Assembly (NCBI GenBank): GCA_016297005.1
Contig: JAEDHK010000001.1
Coordinates: forward strand, 62,001-126,000
Direction of reading: 5' to 3'
Source: Clostridia bacterium
Lineage (GTDB): Bacteria > Bacillota > Clostridia > Christensenellales > DTU072
Length of the DNA: 64,000 nucleotides
Under the pieces are notes generated by a model that did no database searches, was not told where the DNA came from, and worked only from the letters and a program-made list of their open reading frames with translations. The position numbers were made by a program, and so were the translations under genes. Shown piece by piece: positions 34,201-42,550 of this stretch; position 1 is the stretch's first letter, and every line of letters starts with the position of its first letter.

Positions 34201-37200
34201 CGGTCAAAAGCGACGTGAACGTGCAGGTTGCGTTGCGCCGTCGCGCTTATACTTCCGTTTTCAGCGTCAACAATACGCAAACCATCGATTCTTTGACGGT
34301 TTACTTCAATGAATACAGCAACATCTACCCCCGTTCCGAAAAGACGCCGGACAGCGCATGGCAGATGCGCGTGCGTCACTACGACGAACTACGCGCCGTG
34401 GTCGCCCCCAAAGACGGCTACGAGATCGTGGCGCAACAGGTGGGTATTTATCGCGCCGTTCGTAACGAGGCGACGGGAGAATGGGATAAGGAGAGCTCAA
34501 CCCCGCTTATTATGCTCGATTTTACCGTGGTAACGGGCGATACCAAACAGTTTACTTTCCATCCCTCCGACGGATATGCTCTGATCGCAATAAACGGCGA
34601 TATCATCGTCGAAATTTCCGTTACTATCAAGAGATATAAACTGGAAAGCACGGTCGTACGCACCGACGCTTCCAACGATACGTCTCCGAACAAAAACGAT
34701 ACGGCCGTTTCGCTTAACGTTTACGTTTCGCCGAACGATTATTCCTTCCTGAACGTCAATGGCAGCGCGCAACAAACGCAAATTCTCAATAAAAACGTCG
34801 GCCTCAATCAATCGGTGGCGCAACACGGCAGTCTGATCCTGTACGAGTTCATTACGCCCGACGGATACAGAATGGAAAGCTTTACGATGAACGGGCTCAC
34901 GCTGGACGATATGAGAGGCTACGCGACGCTTACCGCCGGCAAGTACCCCTCCGATCCCACCCGCTATCAGTATCGTATCTCCGTTACCGTCTGTACCGCA
35001 TTGATCAACGGCGCACCCGGTTTCTTTAAGTCTTCGCCCGATCTTATTTCGGTAAAAATGGTACTCAGTCCCATCGTCTATGACGTGGTGATCGTCATTA
35101 ACCAGTCTGTCAGAGAATTCGGCACGTATAACGAAAGAAGCGGAGCTTCGGACGACCAGACTTTGACCGTTTACGCCGCGAAGAGCGTCGTGCATTTTGC
35201 GTCCGTCAATATCGATCCTTCGTTGTTCGAGGGATACAAGATCAATACCACCGACGCATATATCGGCACGTCGAACAGCACCGCCGCCCTCGATAAGGCT
35301 TCTTTCGGCGTCGATCAGGAGACGTTGACCGTTCGTAAGAGATTCACGTTCAACTCCGTCAACCTGGACAAAGCCGACGTGACGCAAAGCAAGACCACCG
35401 TATACTTCTTCTTTACCACGTCCATCATTTATTATCGGTTCAAACTGGACAGTATGGTCTATTACAGCGACGCGGGGAAGATCCTGACCGAGCCGCTCAA
35501 AACCTATAACGATCACAACGCAACCGACGCCGGCAGCGTGGAATGCACCGTCAGTAACCTGATTGTGCAAAGCGCGGGAGGTTATTATACCGACGGCGCC
35601 GTCAATTATTCTTTCCCGTACTTCTCGACGGTAACGTTGGAAGCCGCGGCAGGTTCCGAATTTGCGCTTTTCGCCATCTATGAGAACGTCAACGGCACCT
35701 GGCAGACCATTCGCGACAACGTAAACGGACTGTCTTATACGACCAGAAAAGAAGGCTCTTTAACAAGACACTTCCTGACCTTAACGATCAATTCGATCGG
35801 AGACAGAACTTTCCGGATCGACTTTAAGCAACGCACCGCTATTACGGTAAACGTGCCGAATCCCTATAAGTACGTTGCCGGCGCTTCCAATACGTATATG
35901 TATTACAGCGAGATAACGGCGTTTGAATCGGACGTCGAAACGGAAACGGGAGAATACGTCGACCCGAGCTCCACTTCGGAAGGCATCGTAAAAACACAGT
36001 ACGTCTTTACCGTTTACGTCGGCAACTATTTCTCGATACGTTTCGTCGATAAATATCGCACTACGTCTACCGTCAACTTCTCCGTTTATACGACCGATCT
36101 GAGCCAAATCGCCGAACAGTGTATCGATAACGCTTACGTCAACGACGTGTTCAACACCGATCGGTTTAACTCGATGTACGCTACCATGTCGTCCGCATAT
36201 GCGGTCGAATCGGCGAAATACGGCGGCAGTCCGAAAGAAAACAAGCGGTATCATATCTTGGGCGGAGAGACGTTCTTTGTCTACGATAACGACGTTTACG
36301 GTCACGTCGCCGCGGAAAAGGTCACTGTCGACGCGACGAATGCGTCCGGCAAGGGCGGCAGCATCGGCGGCAGAATTTATTACAACCTCAATTCGTCGGA
36401 ATCGAGAGACAACGTGATCTACGAGGATACCGTGTACGGGACCACAAAGGAAGGGCACGTACTTACCGTCGTATGCGAGGCGGAACCGAATTACGCTTTC
36501 TATCGGATGTCCTTCCGTCAGATGGACGTTACCGCCAGCAAAAACGCCGGCTATATTAAGTTCGGCAATACCGACCTCAATTCCTGGCAGGAGATCACTT
36601 ATTCCGACGCTAATGACAAAAGATCGAGCGCGCTCGATTCTTTCAACGTCAACAATACCAACGGATACGTACTGCTTAACTTCCGCAAGTCGGGCAACAA
36701 ATATTACTTTACGTTGTGGATGAACGGCGACGTGGAGATGAAAGCGGAGTTTTATCGCACGTATAAAGTTTCTTATGCCGTATATCTCCCGGACGAAATC
36801 GCCCTTGGCAGAACGCCTTCAAGCGCCGGCATTACGGCCGAAGACGTCTCTGATATCGTCTTTACCGTCGGCGGCGTCGGTCCGTTCGCTTCGAGTAGCG
36901 AGCCTTACGTCAGCTACGGATCGGAGTTCAGGATGACCGTTGCGCCGCAGGCTTCCAACTACGTCTTCGTCGGCTGGTACGTCAACGACGTCGACCTGTT
37001 TACTTCTCTTGATAAATTGGTCCCCGGTTCCGATTACTATATGCAGCGTTTTATCGTCGATTATGATAATATGGAAGCGTTGCTGAGAGATGGGGACGAG
37101 GTTACCGAACTTGTTATTTACGCCCGGTTCGAGCCGATGATCGACGTTCAGTTGATTAACGAGAAGTATTATGCTTACGACTACCACTTCAATAGCTGGG

Positions 37201-40200
37201 ATATGGGTTCGTTGCAATCGGTGTACTATAATTATTCCCGGGATCAGCAGTCGACCACCGGTATATCGCTCTCTTCTCATGCGGAAGTAACGCAGGACAC
37301 GGAGGGCATGACGATCGCAAGCGGGTTGCAGTACGTCGAAGGTACCCCCGCTTACGCTTACGACGAGTACAAGGATCTTTCCGCTCGTCCCGCCGATTGG
37401 AGCAGCCGGTACGCAAGCTACTATATCAAAAATGCCGACGGATCTTACGTGCGGAATACTTCCGCGACCTGGAATTCTTCCGTCACCTATGCTTCTCTTG
37501 TCCATGGAAAATGGAGCAATCTGTATTCGGACGAAGTGATCGCCGGTTATACGTCCGACGAAAAGAATTTCTATAAGGTGTTTACCGCTTCTCACGCGTT
37601 TACCGTCTTGTTGGAAAACGTCGTCGACGGCGACTTTATCAACAACACCTGGACGATCTCGAATATAGAATTATATATGACGGGGATGGATTCCGACGTG
37701 GGATTCTCTTCCTGGCAATACTATAACTGGAAAACAGGCGTCTGGTCGACGATCCCGTATGAATACGTTGATACCAGTTTCGGCGTCAGTGCGGACGGGT
37801 CGCTTTATTACGTCGACGCATATACGCCCGAATATATCTTCTCGCTCGCCGCGCTTTATAACGGCTCTATGCCGTACGCCGTTTCGGCTGTCAATGAGAA
37901 CAACTTAGGTGGCGACCGTCCTTTGTTGGTTCGTCCCGATCTGTATAAGTTCTTTAACGTCAATTTGCTTCAATTTTCGTTCAGCAATAATTATACGCGC
38001 CTTGAAGACGTGGACGACAGAGTGCTTTCTTCCAATAACGTTTCGCCCTCTATCTCCGACTATACGGACAGCAATCCGGCGTACGGCGACAGAAACTATA
38101 CTTCCGACGACAGGACGTTCGGAACGTACGAATACGGCTCTAAAATAGAACTGATCTATAACACGGCCGCTCCGGGGTCGGAGATCTATAACAGTGCAAG
38201 GACCGTACGCTACCGCTTTATCGGCTGGTACGTTAAACTCGGCGAGGACGGAACGGTATACTGTTTGGAAAACAGTGACGATACGTCCAGTAGCGCCTTT
38301 GCTTACCAACTCATATGCGAACCGACGTACAGCGATACCTCCCTTATGTTGATGAGTTATTACGTCGCCCAGTATAAGCAGGAGTTTTACAGTTACGGCA
38401 TATCCGGTTCTTCTACGTATACGTACGACGCAAACGCCGGACTCAGAAGCGGCAAAGCGGCGCCGCAAGGTTACGTCGTTGCGCAAACGGCCACGGCGAT
38501 TACTATCCCGTATGCAAAAATGCAAAACGGCGCGGTAGTATACGATGAGCAGGGCGTTGACTCCGGCACGAGAAAAGATTATCCCCGCGTTTCCAACACG
38601 ACCGAAGTGAACGGAGAATGTCAGATCCTTTCTACGGACGGAGTCGTGTTCACCAAAGAAAACAACGCCATGTGGTCCTTCGAGTACTTTATGGACGCAG
38701 GATTGGAATACACGCTATACGTCAATAAGAATACGCCGTTGGTAACTACCGAAAAGATCAAGGATTTTAACAATAAATATACCGATCCCGATTATAACTA
38801 CTTCAATCCGGAATTTGACACGCTCTATAAACTGTACGTCGACTCGGCCATCAATGCGACGCAGGACTTCTCGTCTTACTACAATACGGGTAAAGGAACT
38901 TACGTTATCGACAATGCGGGTACGCAGGTCACGCCGTCGTATCTGACGAGCAGAGCGTTGAATGAAAACGGCTGGGAAAACGGTCACAGGGCCTTTACCA
39001 GCAACACAACGCATACGGTCAACGTGCAATACGTCAGTACGGCGACGCTTATTTTCTATAACCTGATGTACGGATCCGGTGTTTCGATCGCCAATTCCGG
39101 CTTTGTCAGGGCTCTTACCGGCGGAAACAAACCGGCTTTGACCGTTTGGGATGATTCTAAAGAATACGGCGACTGGGTGGACAACGGCGGAACTTCGCCC
39201 GTCTTCTTCAATAAGAATAACGGCGAAGTCGTCATTCGCGTTACCCTCATGCGTATGGACGGAAACGGTTATGCCGGAAGCGTTTTGTACAACCTGAAAG
39301 GTATGAAAGAGGGTAACGGTATTCCGAGTCAGAACTGGGTCTACGATATGAGTAAGACTCACGGACTTTTCTCGCCGACGAACCTCGGATACGGAAGATG
39401 GTTGGAATATGACCTCGATGATTATTACGGCGGGTCGATCATCAGTAATACCCGTGTGTTCGGCGGCGGCGGATTCCTGAGTAATGACGTCGTTAAGGGA
39501 TCGGGCGCGCCCCGTCATGAAACGAGAAAAATCGGTAATCATCCGGCAACGTCCGATTACTATAACGAAGACTATTGCGGCCTCGGTACGGAAGACGCTC
39601 CGTATAACGTCTATATCCAGTTGCTTGACGGGACGCATCGTTATACCGATAACTCGCAGTTGCAGTTCGTCTCCACGTTCTGGAAGTACAATGATTATTC
39701 TTGCAGGGATGATAACGATCTTGCGGTTTACTTCCGGATGTACACCGATAACATCAGAGATTCGGGCAATAACGTAATCGTCTCGGGCATAGGGGACGGC
39801 GGCGTTATTAACTTGCAGCACATAAGCGTGCGTCAGGAAGCAAGAGGAAACCCGCAAGGCTCTTCCGCCTATATCTGGGAACCGATTTGCGGTTCCGAAA
39901 TCCCGGACGAAGAAAATATCGTCGGGTTTGACGGCGTGTTCGACTTCAAGGGGTGCGCGGCGTATGCCCTTGCAGTAGGCGACGATGGAAATCCGTCCGG
40001 GCAGTATTACGGCTTGTTCGGTAAGGTATGCGGCGGTATGGTCCAGAATCTTACGTTCATAAACGGTTATTATAATAACTTCGGTTCCGTCAAATATTTG
40101 GGATTGGTATGCGGCTATGCCGAAGACGCGTCCTTTAAGAACATCAATTTTGAAATGAATAACGATAAGTACAATGCGTATAACGGCGCTTCCTTTAACG

Positions 40201-42512
40201 CGTCCGCCGGCAATGCGCAAATCTTCCTGTCCGGTCCCGATTACGTCGGCGCTTTGTTCGGATACGGAAAACAATGTGACGTATATGAAGTAGTAATTAA
40301 CAGTAATAACGTTTCTAACTTGTACGCGGAAGTCTCCGGAGCCCAATACGGCGGTCTTTTGATCGGCGCGATCGAGGGCGGAAAGATTACGAACGTGACG
40401 GTCCATAATAACATATGGATCGCTTCGGACAGCAACCCGTTCAACGACGCTACCGGAGCTTCGGGCGGACTGATCGGATATGCGGGCGGCATCGTCAGCC
40501 GTTCGGGGGTCAAAATGGTCTGTGAAGAATCCGGCAAACTTGACATAAACGGTATCTATATGATCGGAAAAGACGCCGCGAATACGCCCACCCTTATCAT
40601 CGGAAAAGAGTCCTCTTCCGTTTCCGGCGGTATATTCGGCGTAGTAGGGTACGGCGCGACGGTCAATGACGTCGATTTGCGCACGTCGACCGGATCCATT
40701 GTTTTCAGAGTCGATGAAGAACAAGATCACGTCGCGACAAGAAATGCCATTATTCTGAGAGCCTCTACCTATTCTCGCACCGATGACACGCTGAAATTGC
40801 TCGGCAGCGCCGGTTTTGTCGGGGCAATCGCCGGTATCAACTACGGGACGATCAACGGATCCGCTTGTTCCGTCGATTCGAACGTCTTTGCTTATTCCGG
40901 CGTCGCCGGTGGTCTGGTCGGCGCAAACTTCGGTACGGTCGAGTACTTTACGCTCGGATCTACTCTCCGTCTTTACGCATGGGAGACGACGGAAAGCGGA
41001 CCGTTGCGTTCGTTTAATTACGGCGGTCTGGTCGGTTATAACTATGCCGGTGCCGGCGCGAAGATATTGCTTGCAACCGAAGAATTTACCGCCGATACGG
41101 ATGGTCTTATTGATCATTGCACTTTGCGAGGCGCCTATCAGACTTCGAACGCATATACGGGAGAAACCGGTTGGAATACCGCTTCCGTTTACACGTTTAA
41201 CCGAAAGAGCATAAACGACAATGATTACGCCACCGGAAAGTTCTTTATCACGACCGGAAGCGCTATCGACGCTCCCGGAGCCGAAGGAACGGAACAGCGC
41301 GAAAAATACAATCGCGTATCCAACAGAGAGAATTACGTCGATAAACAAGACTATCTGAGAATGGGCGGCATTTGCGGCTATTCTACGGGCAGAATCTATA
41401 ACTGTCTGGTGGAGAGCGTGCGCTTGTCTACGTACAAGTGGCGTTATTCTTATGCCAGTTCTCCGGCGCTCGGCGGATATTCCTGGGCGGTGCAAGCCGG
41501 TCTTATCTGCGGCTATTTTGATCCGATCGACGGCGATATCAAAGGTTGGGAAGATTATATGACCGATACGGGCGAGTTCAATCCGACGAATGCGTCGTAT
41601 AATAACAATCGTATCCAGAGTTGCGTGGCGAATACCTGTTCCATCAATGTCAACGGTAACATCTGGATGGATAACATCTGGGACGCCAACGGTCCGAACC
41701 ACGATGGATGCGACGACTCTTCTTTGGCGGCGGGCGTCAGCGTAGCCGGTATCGTCGGCGGCGTCAGCATGAATGCGAGCAACAAGCATTTCGCCGTAAA
41801 TAACTGTAAAGCGACCAATATTCAGCATCTGGTGTACTTCCAGGCGTACGGGCTTGCCAGTTCGGGCGGCGGCGCAAGTAAGGATTATGGTTGGAGAACG
41901 TACGACACGTCGTATAAACAGGGATGGGGACCGTGGGAGACCACTGTTACCAACTTCCATGCGGCTTCTCTTCGTTCCTTTGCCATTATCGAAGCCAACG
42001 TCGCCGGTATCGCTTCCGGTCTTGTTACGCCGGTGAACGGAAAAAAAGACAGCGGATATGCGGAATACTGTTATCAATCGGGTATTACCAGAAGTTATAC
42101 GCCGCAGTCGGAGGTCATCGATACGTATAAAGATCTTGGAGAATCGACGGAGTGGTTCTTCGGTTGGGGCGCCAGTGAAGCCGGCGATATCAGCGGAGCA
42201 TGGCTCAGATACGTTAAGTATTCCGGCGGCGGAGAAAAGGGTGGTTTCGATTACGATCCCGCAGGCAATATCATCAACGATGAGATCGTACCCAGTATGA
42301 GCGGTTCTATTTATGAGGTCACTTCTTCCGCGGCGTATAATTTCGGTTTCAAGAACGGTAAGGTCGTTGCCACCGATCCCAAGACGGGCTGCTTGTATTG
42401 TACCTATAACGATATCAATTACGCTTATCGGTATATGTCGGGCGGAGATGTGAAGTGGATCGTGTCGGATAATCCGCCTGCCGGAAGCATCGCTATCCCG
42501 ACCATCGGATAA
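28251..42512 (+). CDS. Giant N-terminally anchored surface protein with InlB-type repeats and beta-helix end
   Basis: A single uninterrupted frame of 4,753 residues. Residues about 17-42 are a strong membrane segment with no evident signal-peptidase site, suggesting an uncleaved anchor. A bacterial Ig-like domain follows (about 62-133). Most of the length is tandem, diverged InlB B-repeat-like units recognised by phrases such as GYTFVEWNDG, YGYTFLGWYDK, NFVGWEDV and SITPPENGTVSTTASEAAYN, tens of copies in all. From about 3,780 on the sequence becomes glycine- and asparagine-rich with GLUG/beta-helix-type turns (GGLVGYNYAG, GGLIGYAGG, AGIVGGVS). No LPXTG motif or C-terminal membrane helix is visible. 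Likely role: adhesion or glycan binding at the surface (inference). It has its own promoter. Confidence 0.85.
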   Translation: MRGKNYNDGSRKLIGRGSLGVILLVLAIATALVLVLLLYLPLTDETNKAGVMGKGEEQEWDRIVSIVYPEKEIGVGSEKDKIYLTVTYDSGRTEDVALSQMICSGLDVTVSGKQNVSLSYGGFEQVIPITVKDVDCVLSYTASDGGRIQGESRQAIVSGQDGSTVVAIPETGYTFVEWNDGYPYATRKDKKVNETREYKAIFEKTQFVVFFFYDDGTVAREDTVLYGEAATDIPKMSDPRMSVYGKTFQGWSVSEEDFKNVVRNMNVYPQYIKTATDVNVTVESDQYGSHMGTTNVNEFGYYEHNSTASITATPYNSREFDCWKVWGYTSPSSSTPEWIEIPKKSETGEATVIVYIGDNREVCPFTSNSTGNAGTEYTLTFVPNAYMDMIDIRANFVYNNSTVTFINYQNSIKNNQECVIADIPYGTTIGEALAEKVTTEDGAGLVLDANGMLQPASVYGYTFLGWYDKLDEEQRIITVNKIFREPTSLIAKWEKLVYTVVFDYSTATNSDISYEINVVFQNTVGSGGGVPTIQPYRDKYNFVGWEDVLTHDLVDDTTQITVKEEYLTANKNFIDERKVIFAPRWEAKEHVLRVQSTGSGTVYLRTHPLVGAAEESIVSGEQIIYETYTYELVFRADVGHYVSSYVWRFENDVPISQTNVSEAVSPIPKSDGDNYFVVTFSPIVYHVTINNGDSVYRGYVEGIAGSDADSVTFDIHYGDTLALSVVSPNEEYEISDIRVTGRVGGVDYRDESVETGLHGSHTLQYNLLLENCTSDLVITISYDSVSYAVSIKSPENASIGITVFNGTESDYSAAPSEATYAPNERVFYVIEAAEGYYISDVRLNGVHYDLFGSVGDSVVFYDWEVNKTSYGVGMRLIDGVYYYSYGIAQYDSDSYMYCRNVANGEEKIFVVLDALNERYEALGTSDGARNAAVPIEYYEKVSAYLIDTLNVNQKGVGNSSVEKDKRITKVKMMLMPSSNVNLSVTTELVYYSFNVKEDAVASCSVSATEVLPGGKVTVKTKPITGYTVVGYYLNGAQAMTPIYLSSPELTYVKEFDDIRSDISIVFAYELITYSATFTSLANDGATVREEGETTEYRLAKAHTFEGLTFGSKVAYVIRAAEGKRISSLTVNGTDYPVVYNMTSYPFVWQSVRGPLTVTVGCDDLIVDSPAAGGYELTCNLSENSRVSTSVRYEDDGVYLTVLAEEGYYLHSITIHGKKTENGEEKALTMTLGTNSVELSDATGSGVSSADFSYLSNTEQSYQKAVTVRLPSVLFYQTAQAEVNSKPTVYSVSITPPENGTVSTTASEAAYNEKVVISVSASLYYYIDSFEVNGVVVPFASSGWDNTYFDPNVRKYTKGEYSLIVTGNTTIKAVFKRFAYTVKLDEDSINGTTSLHVDGMTEDGKAPHGSLLTISMTANRGYHIKAVYVNGLDVGYDSSSYGENENNVNYAVFEYNGPDGRGISQNVSVRVFYEVNRYSFYYNIVNDSANFSGAAGAGTLTADYTPAGENKYTGIAYGDNFSINVTPATSAGYYLYSVAITYKGYSDTEFTTKTRYYSDGDGIVSKTGNTIWFNRFWFADSSALATGVTADVTDITVTFKREAYSLSLRQNTIGGGMTASFVNPSVNAGRYVVVFGRKSGTNDELTEYYYEASTESSTGRFLRKVGSTYIDSGIVLSYRSGEMGDVVFNDGVNEYEMYFEYGLRSVITVRPDAGYDRTEFTLNGEDRSDYVGSDQYNFNFYRSTVVTVSYLVQEFDIGIKAVIYTDRNNNQKITAASGKSNDYINMVLSVLDENGNVLRTYSKEPLSLELSKTLPYGTIVRYDIQSKFAAKGVYLYNLTRTTIGADGNPVVTEIRPIDGDVEGLVSFGPFAVTEELTLNAYFEIRSYNVSTSISYDEALNNEGRNTVSKDGDASKSSWSVFWGSDTAVNVSIDDGFDLDEIIVTLGGRTIVLSAVNPGRDTDAAYYVENEEDPLYGVRNVLHLVSVKSDVNVQVALRRRAYTSVFSVNNTQTIDSLTVYFNEYSNIYPRSEKTPDSAWQMRVRHYDELRAVVAPKDGYEIVAQQVGIYRAVRNEATGEWDKESSTPLIMLDFTVVTGDTKQFTFHPSDGYALIAINGDIIVEISVTIKRYKLESTVVRTDASNDTSPNKNDTAVSLNVYVSPNDYSFLNVNGSAQQTQILNKNVGLNQSVAQHGSLILYEFITPDGYRMESFTMNGLTLDDMRGYATLTAGKYPSDPTRYQYRISVTVCTALINGAPGFFKSSPDLISVKMVLSPIVYDVVIVINQSVREFGTYNERSGASDDQTLTVYAAKSVVHFASVNIDPSLFEGYKINTTDAYIGTSNSTAALDKASFGVDQETLTVRKRFTFNSVNLDKADVTQSKTTVYFFFTTSIIYYRFKLDSMVYYSDAGKILTEPLKTYNDHNATDAGSVECTVSNLIVQSAGGYYTDGAVNYSFPYFSTVTLEAAAGSEFALFAIYENVNGTWQTIRDNVNGLSYTTRKEGSLTRHFLTLTINSIGDRTFRIDFKQRTAITVNVPNPYKYVAGASNTYMYYSEITAFESDVETETGEYVDPSSTSEGIVKTQYVFTVYVGNYFSIRFVDKYRTTSTVNFSVYTTDLSQIAEQCIDNAYVNDVFNTDRFNSMYATMSSAYAVESAKYGGSPKENKRYHILGGETFFVYDNDVYGHVAAEKVTVDATNASGKGGSIGGRIYYNLNSSESRDNVIYEDTVYGTTKEGHVLTVVCEAEPNYAFYRMSFRQMDVTASKNAGYIKFGNTDLNSWQEITYSDANDKRSSALDSFNVNNTNGYVLLNFRKSGNKYYFTLWMNGDVEMKAEFYRTYKVSYAVYLPDEIALGRTPSSAGITAEDVSDIVFTVGGVGPFASSSEPYVSYGSEFRMTVAPQASNYVFVGWYVNDVDLFTSLDKLVPGSDYYMQRFIVDYDNMEALLRDGDEVTELVIYARFEPMIDVQLINEKYYAYDYHFNSWDMGSLQSVYYNYSRDQQSTTGISLSSHAEVTQDTEGMTIASGLQYVEGTPAYAYDEYKDLSARPADWSSRYASYYIKNADGSYVRNTSATWNSSVTYASLVHGKWSNLYSDEVIAGYTSDEKNFYKVFTASHAFTVLLENVVDGDFINNTWTISNIELYMTGMDSDVGFSSWQYYNWKTGVWSTIPYEYVDTSFGVSADGSLYYVDAYTPEYIFSLAALYNGSMPYAVSAVNENNLGGDRPLLVRPDLYKFFNVNLLQFSFSNNYTRLEDVDDRVLSSNNVSPSISDYTDSNPAYGDRNYTSDDRTFGTYEYGSKIELIYNTAAPGSEIYNSARTVRYRFIGWYVKLGEDGTVYCLENSDDTSSSAFAYQLICEPTYSDTSLMLMSYYVAQYKQEFYSYGISGSSTYTYDANAGLRSGKAAPQGYVVAQTATAITIPYAKMQNGAVVYDEQGVDSGTRKDYPRVSNTTEVNGECQILSTDGVVFTKENNAMWSFEYFMDAGLEYTLYVNKNTPLVTTEKIKDFNNKYTDPDYNYFNPEFDTLYKLYVDSAINATQDFSSYYNTGKGTYVIDNAGTQVTPSYLTSRALNENGWENGHRAFTSNTTHTVNVQYVSTATLIFYNLMYGSGVSIANSGFVRALTGGNKPALTVWDDSKEYGDWVDNGGTSPVFFNKNNGEVVIRVTLMRMDGNGYAGSVLYNLKGMKEGNGIPSQNWVYDMSKTHGLFSPTNLGYGRWLEYDLDDYYGGSIISNTRVFGGGGFLSNDVVKGSGAPRHETRKIGNHPATSDYYNEDYCGLGTEDAPYNVYIQLLDGTHRYTDNSQLQFVSTFWKYNDYSCRDDNDLAVYFRMYTDNIRDSGNNVIVSGIGDGGVINLQHISVRQEARGNPQGSSAYIWEPICGSEIPDEENIVGFDGVFDFKGCAAYALAVGDDGNPSGQYYGLFGKVCGGMVQNLTFINGYYNNFGSVKYLGLVCGYAEDASFKNINFEMNNDKYNAYNGASFNASAGNAQIFLSGPDYVGALFGYGKQCDVYEVVINSNNVSNLYAEVSGAQYGGLLIGAIEGGKITNVTVHNNIWIASDSNPFNDATGASGGLIGYAGGIVSRSGVKMVCEESGKLDINGIYMIGKDAANTPTLIIGKESSSVSGGIFGVVGYGATVNDVDLRTSTGSIVFRVDEEQDHVATRNAIILRASTYSRTDDTLKLLGSAGFVGAIAGINYGTINGSACSVDSNVFAYSGVAGGLVGANFGTVEYFTLGSTLRLYAWETTESGPLRSFNYGGLVGYNYAGAGAKILLATEEFTADTDGLIDHCTLRGAYQTSNAYTGETGWNTASVYTFNRKSINDNDYATGKFFITTGSAIDAPGAEGTEQREKYNRVSNRENYVDKQDYLRMGGICGYSTGRIYNCLVESVRLSTYKWRYSYASSPALGGYSWAVQAGLICGYFDPIDGDIKGWEDYMTDTGEFNPTNASYNNNRIQSCVANTCSINVNGNIWMDNIWDANGPNHDGCDDSSLAAGVSVAGIVGGVSMNASNKHFAVNNCKATNIQHLVYFQAYGLASSGGGASKDYGWRTYDTSYKQGWGPWETTVTNFHAASLRSFAIIEANVAGIASGLVTPVNGKKDSGYAEYCYQSGITRSYTPQSEVIDTYKDLGESTEWFFGWGASEAGDISGAWLRYVKYSGGGEKGGFDYDPAGNIINDEIVPSMSGSIYEVTSSAAYNFGFKNGKVVATDPKTGCLYCTYNDINYAYRYMSGGDVKWIVSDNPPAGSIAIPTIG

Positions 42513-42550
42513 GAATAAAATAAACTACTTTATTATAGAGGTATAGTATA

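Noticed and set aside
38715..42077. A 1,120-codon minus-strand frame within the giant gene
   Set aside because: It is low in recognisable sequence, rich in Arg, Val and Ile as expected of an antisense shadow, and lacks start signals.
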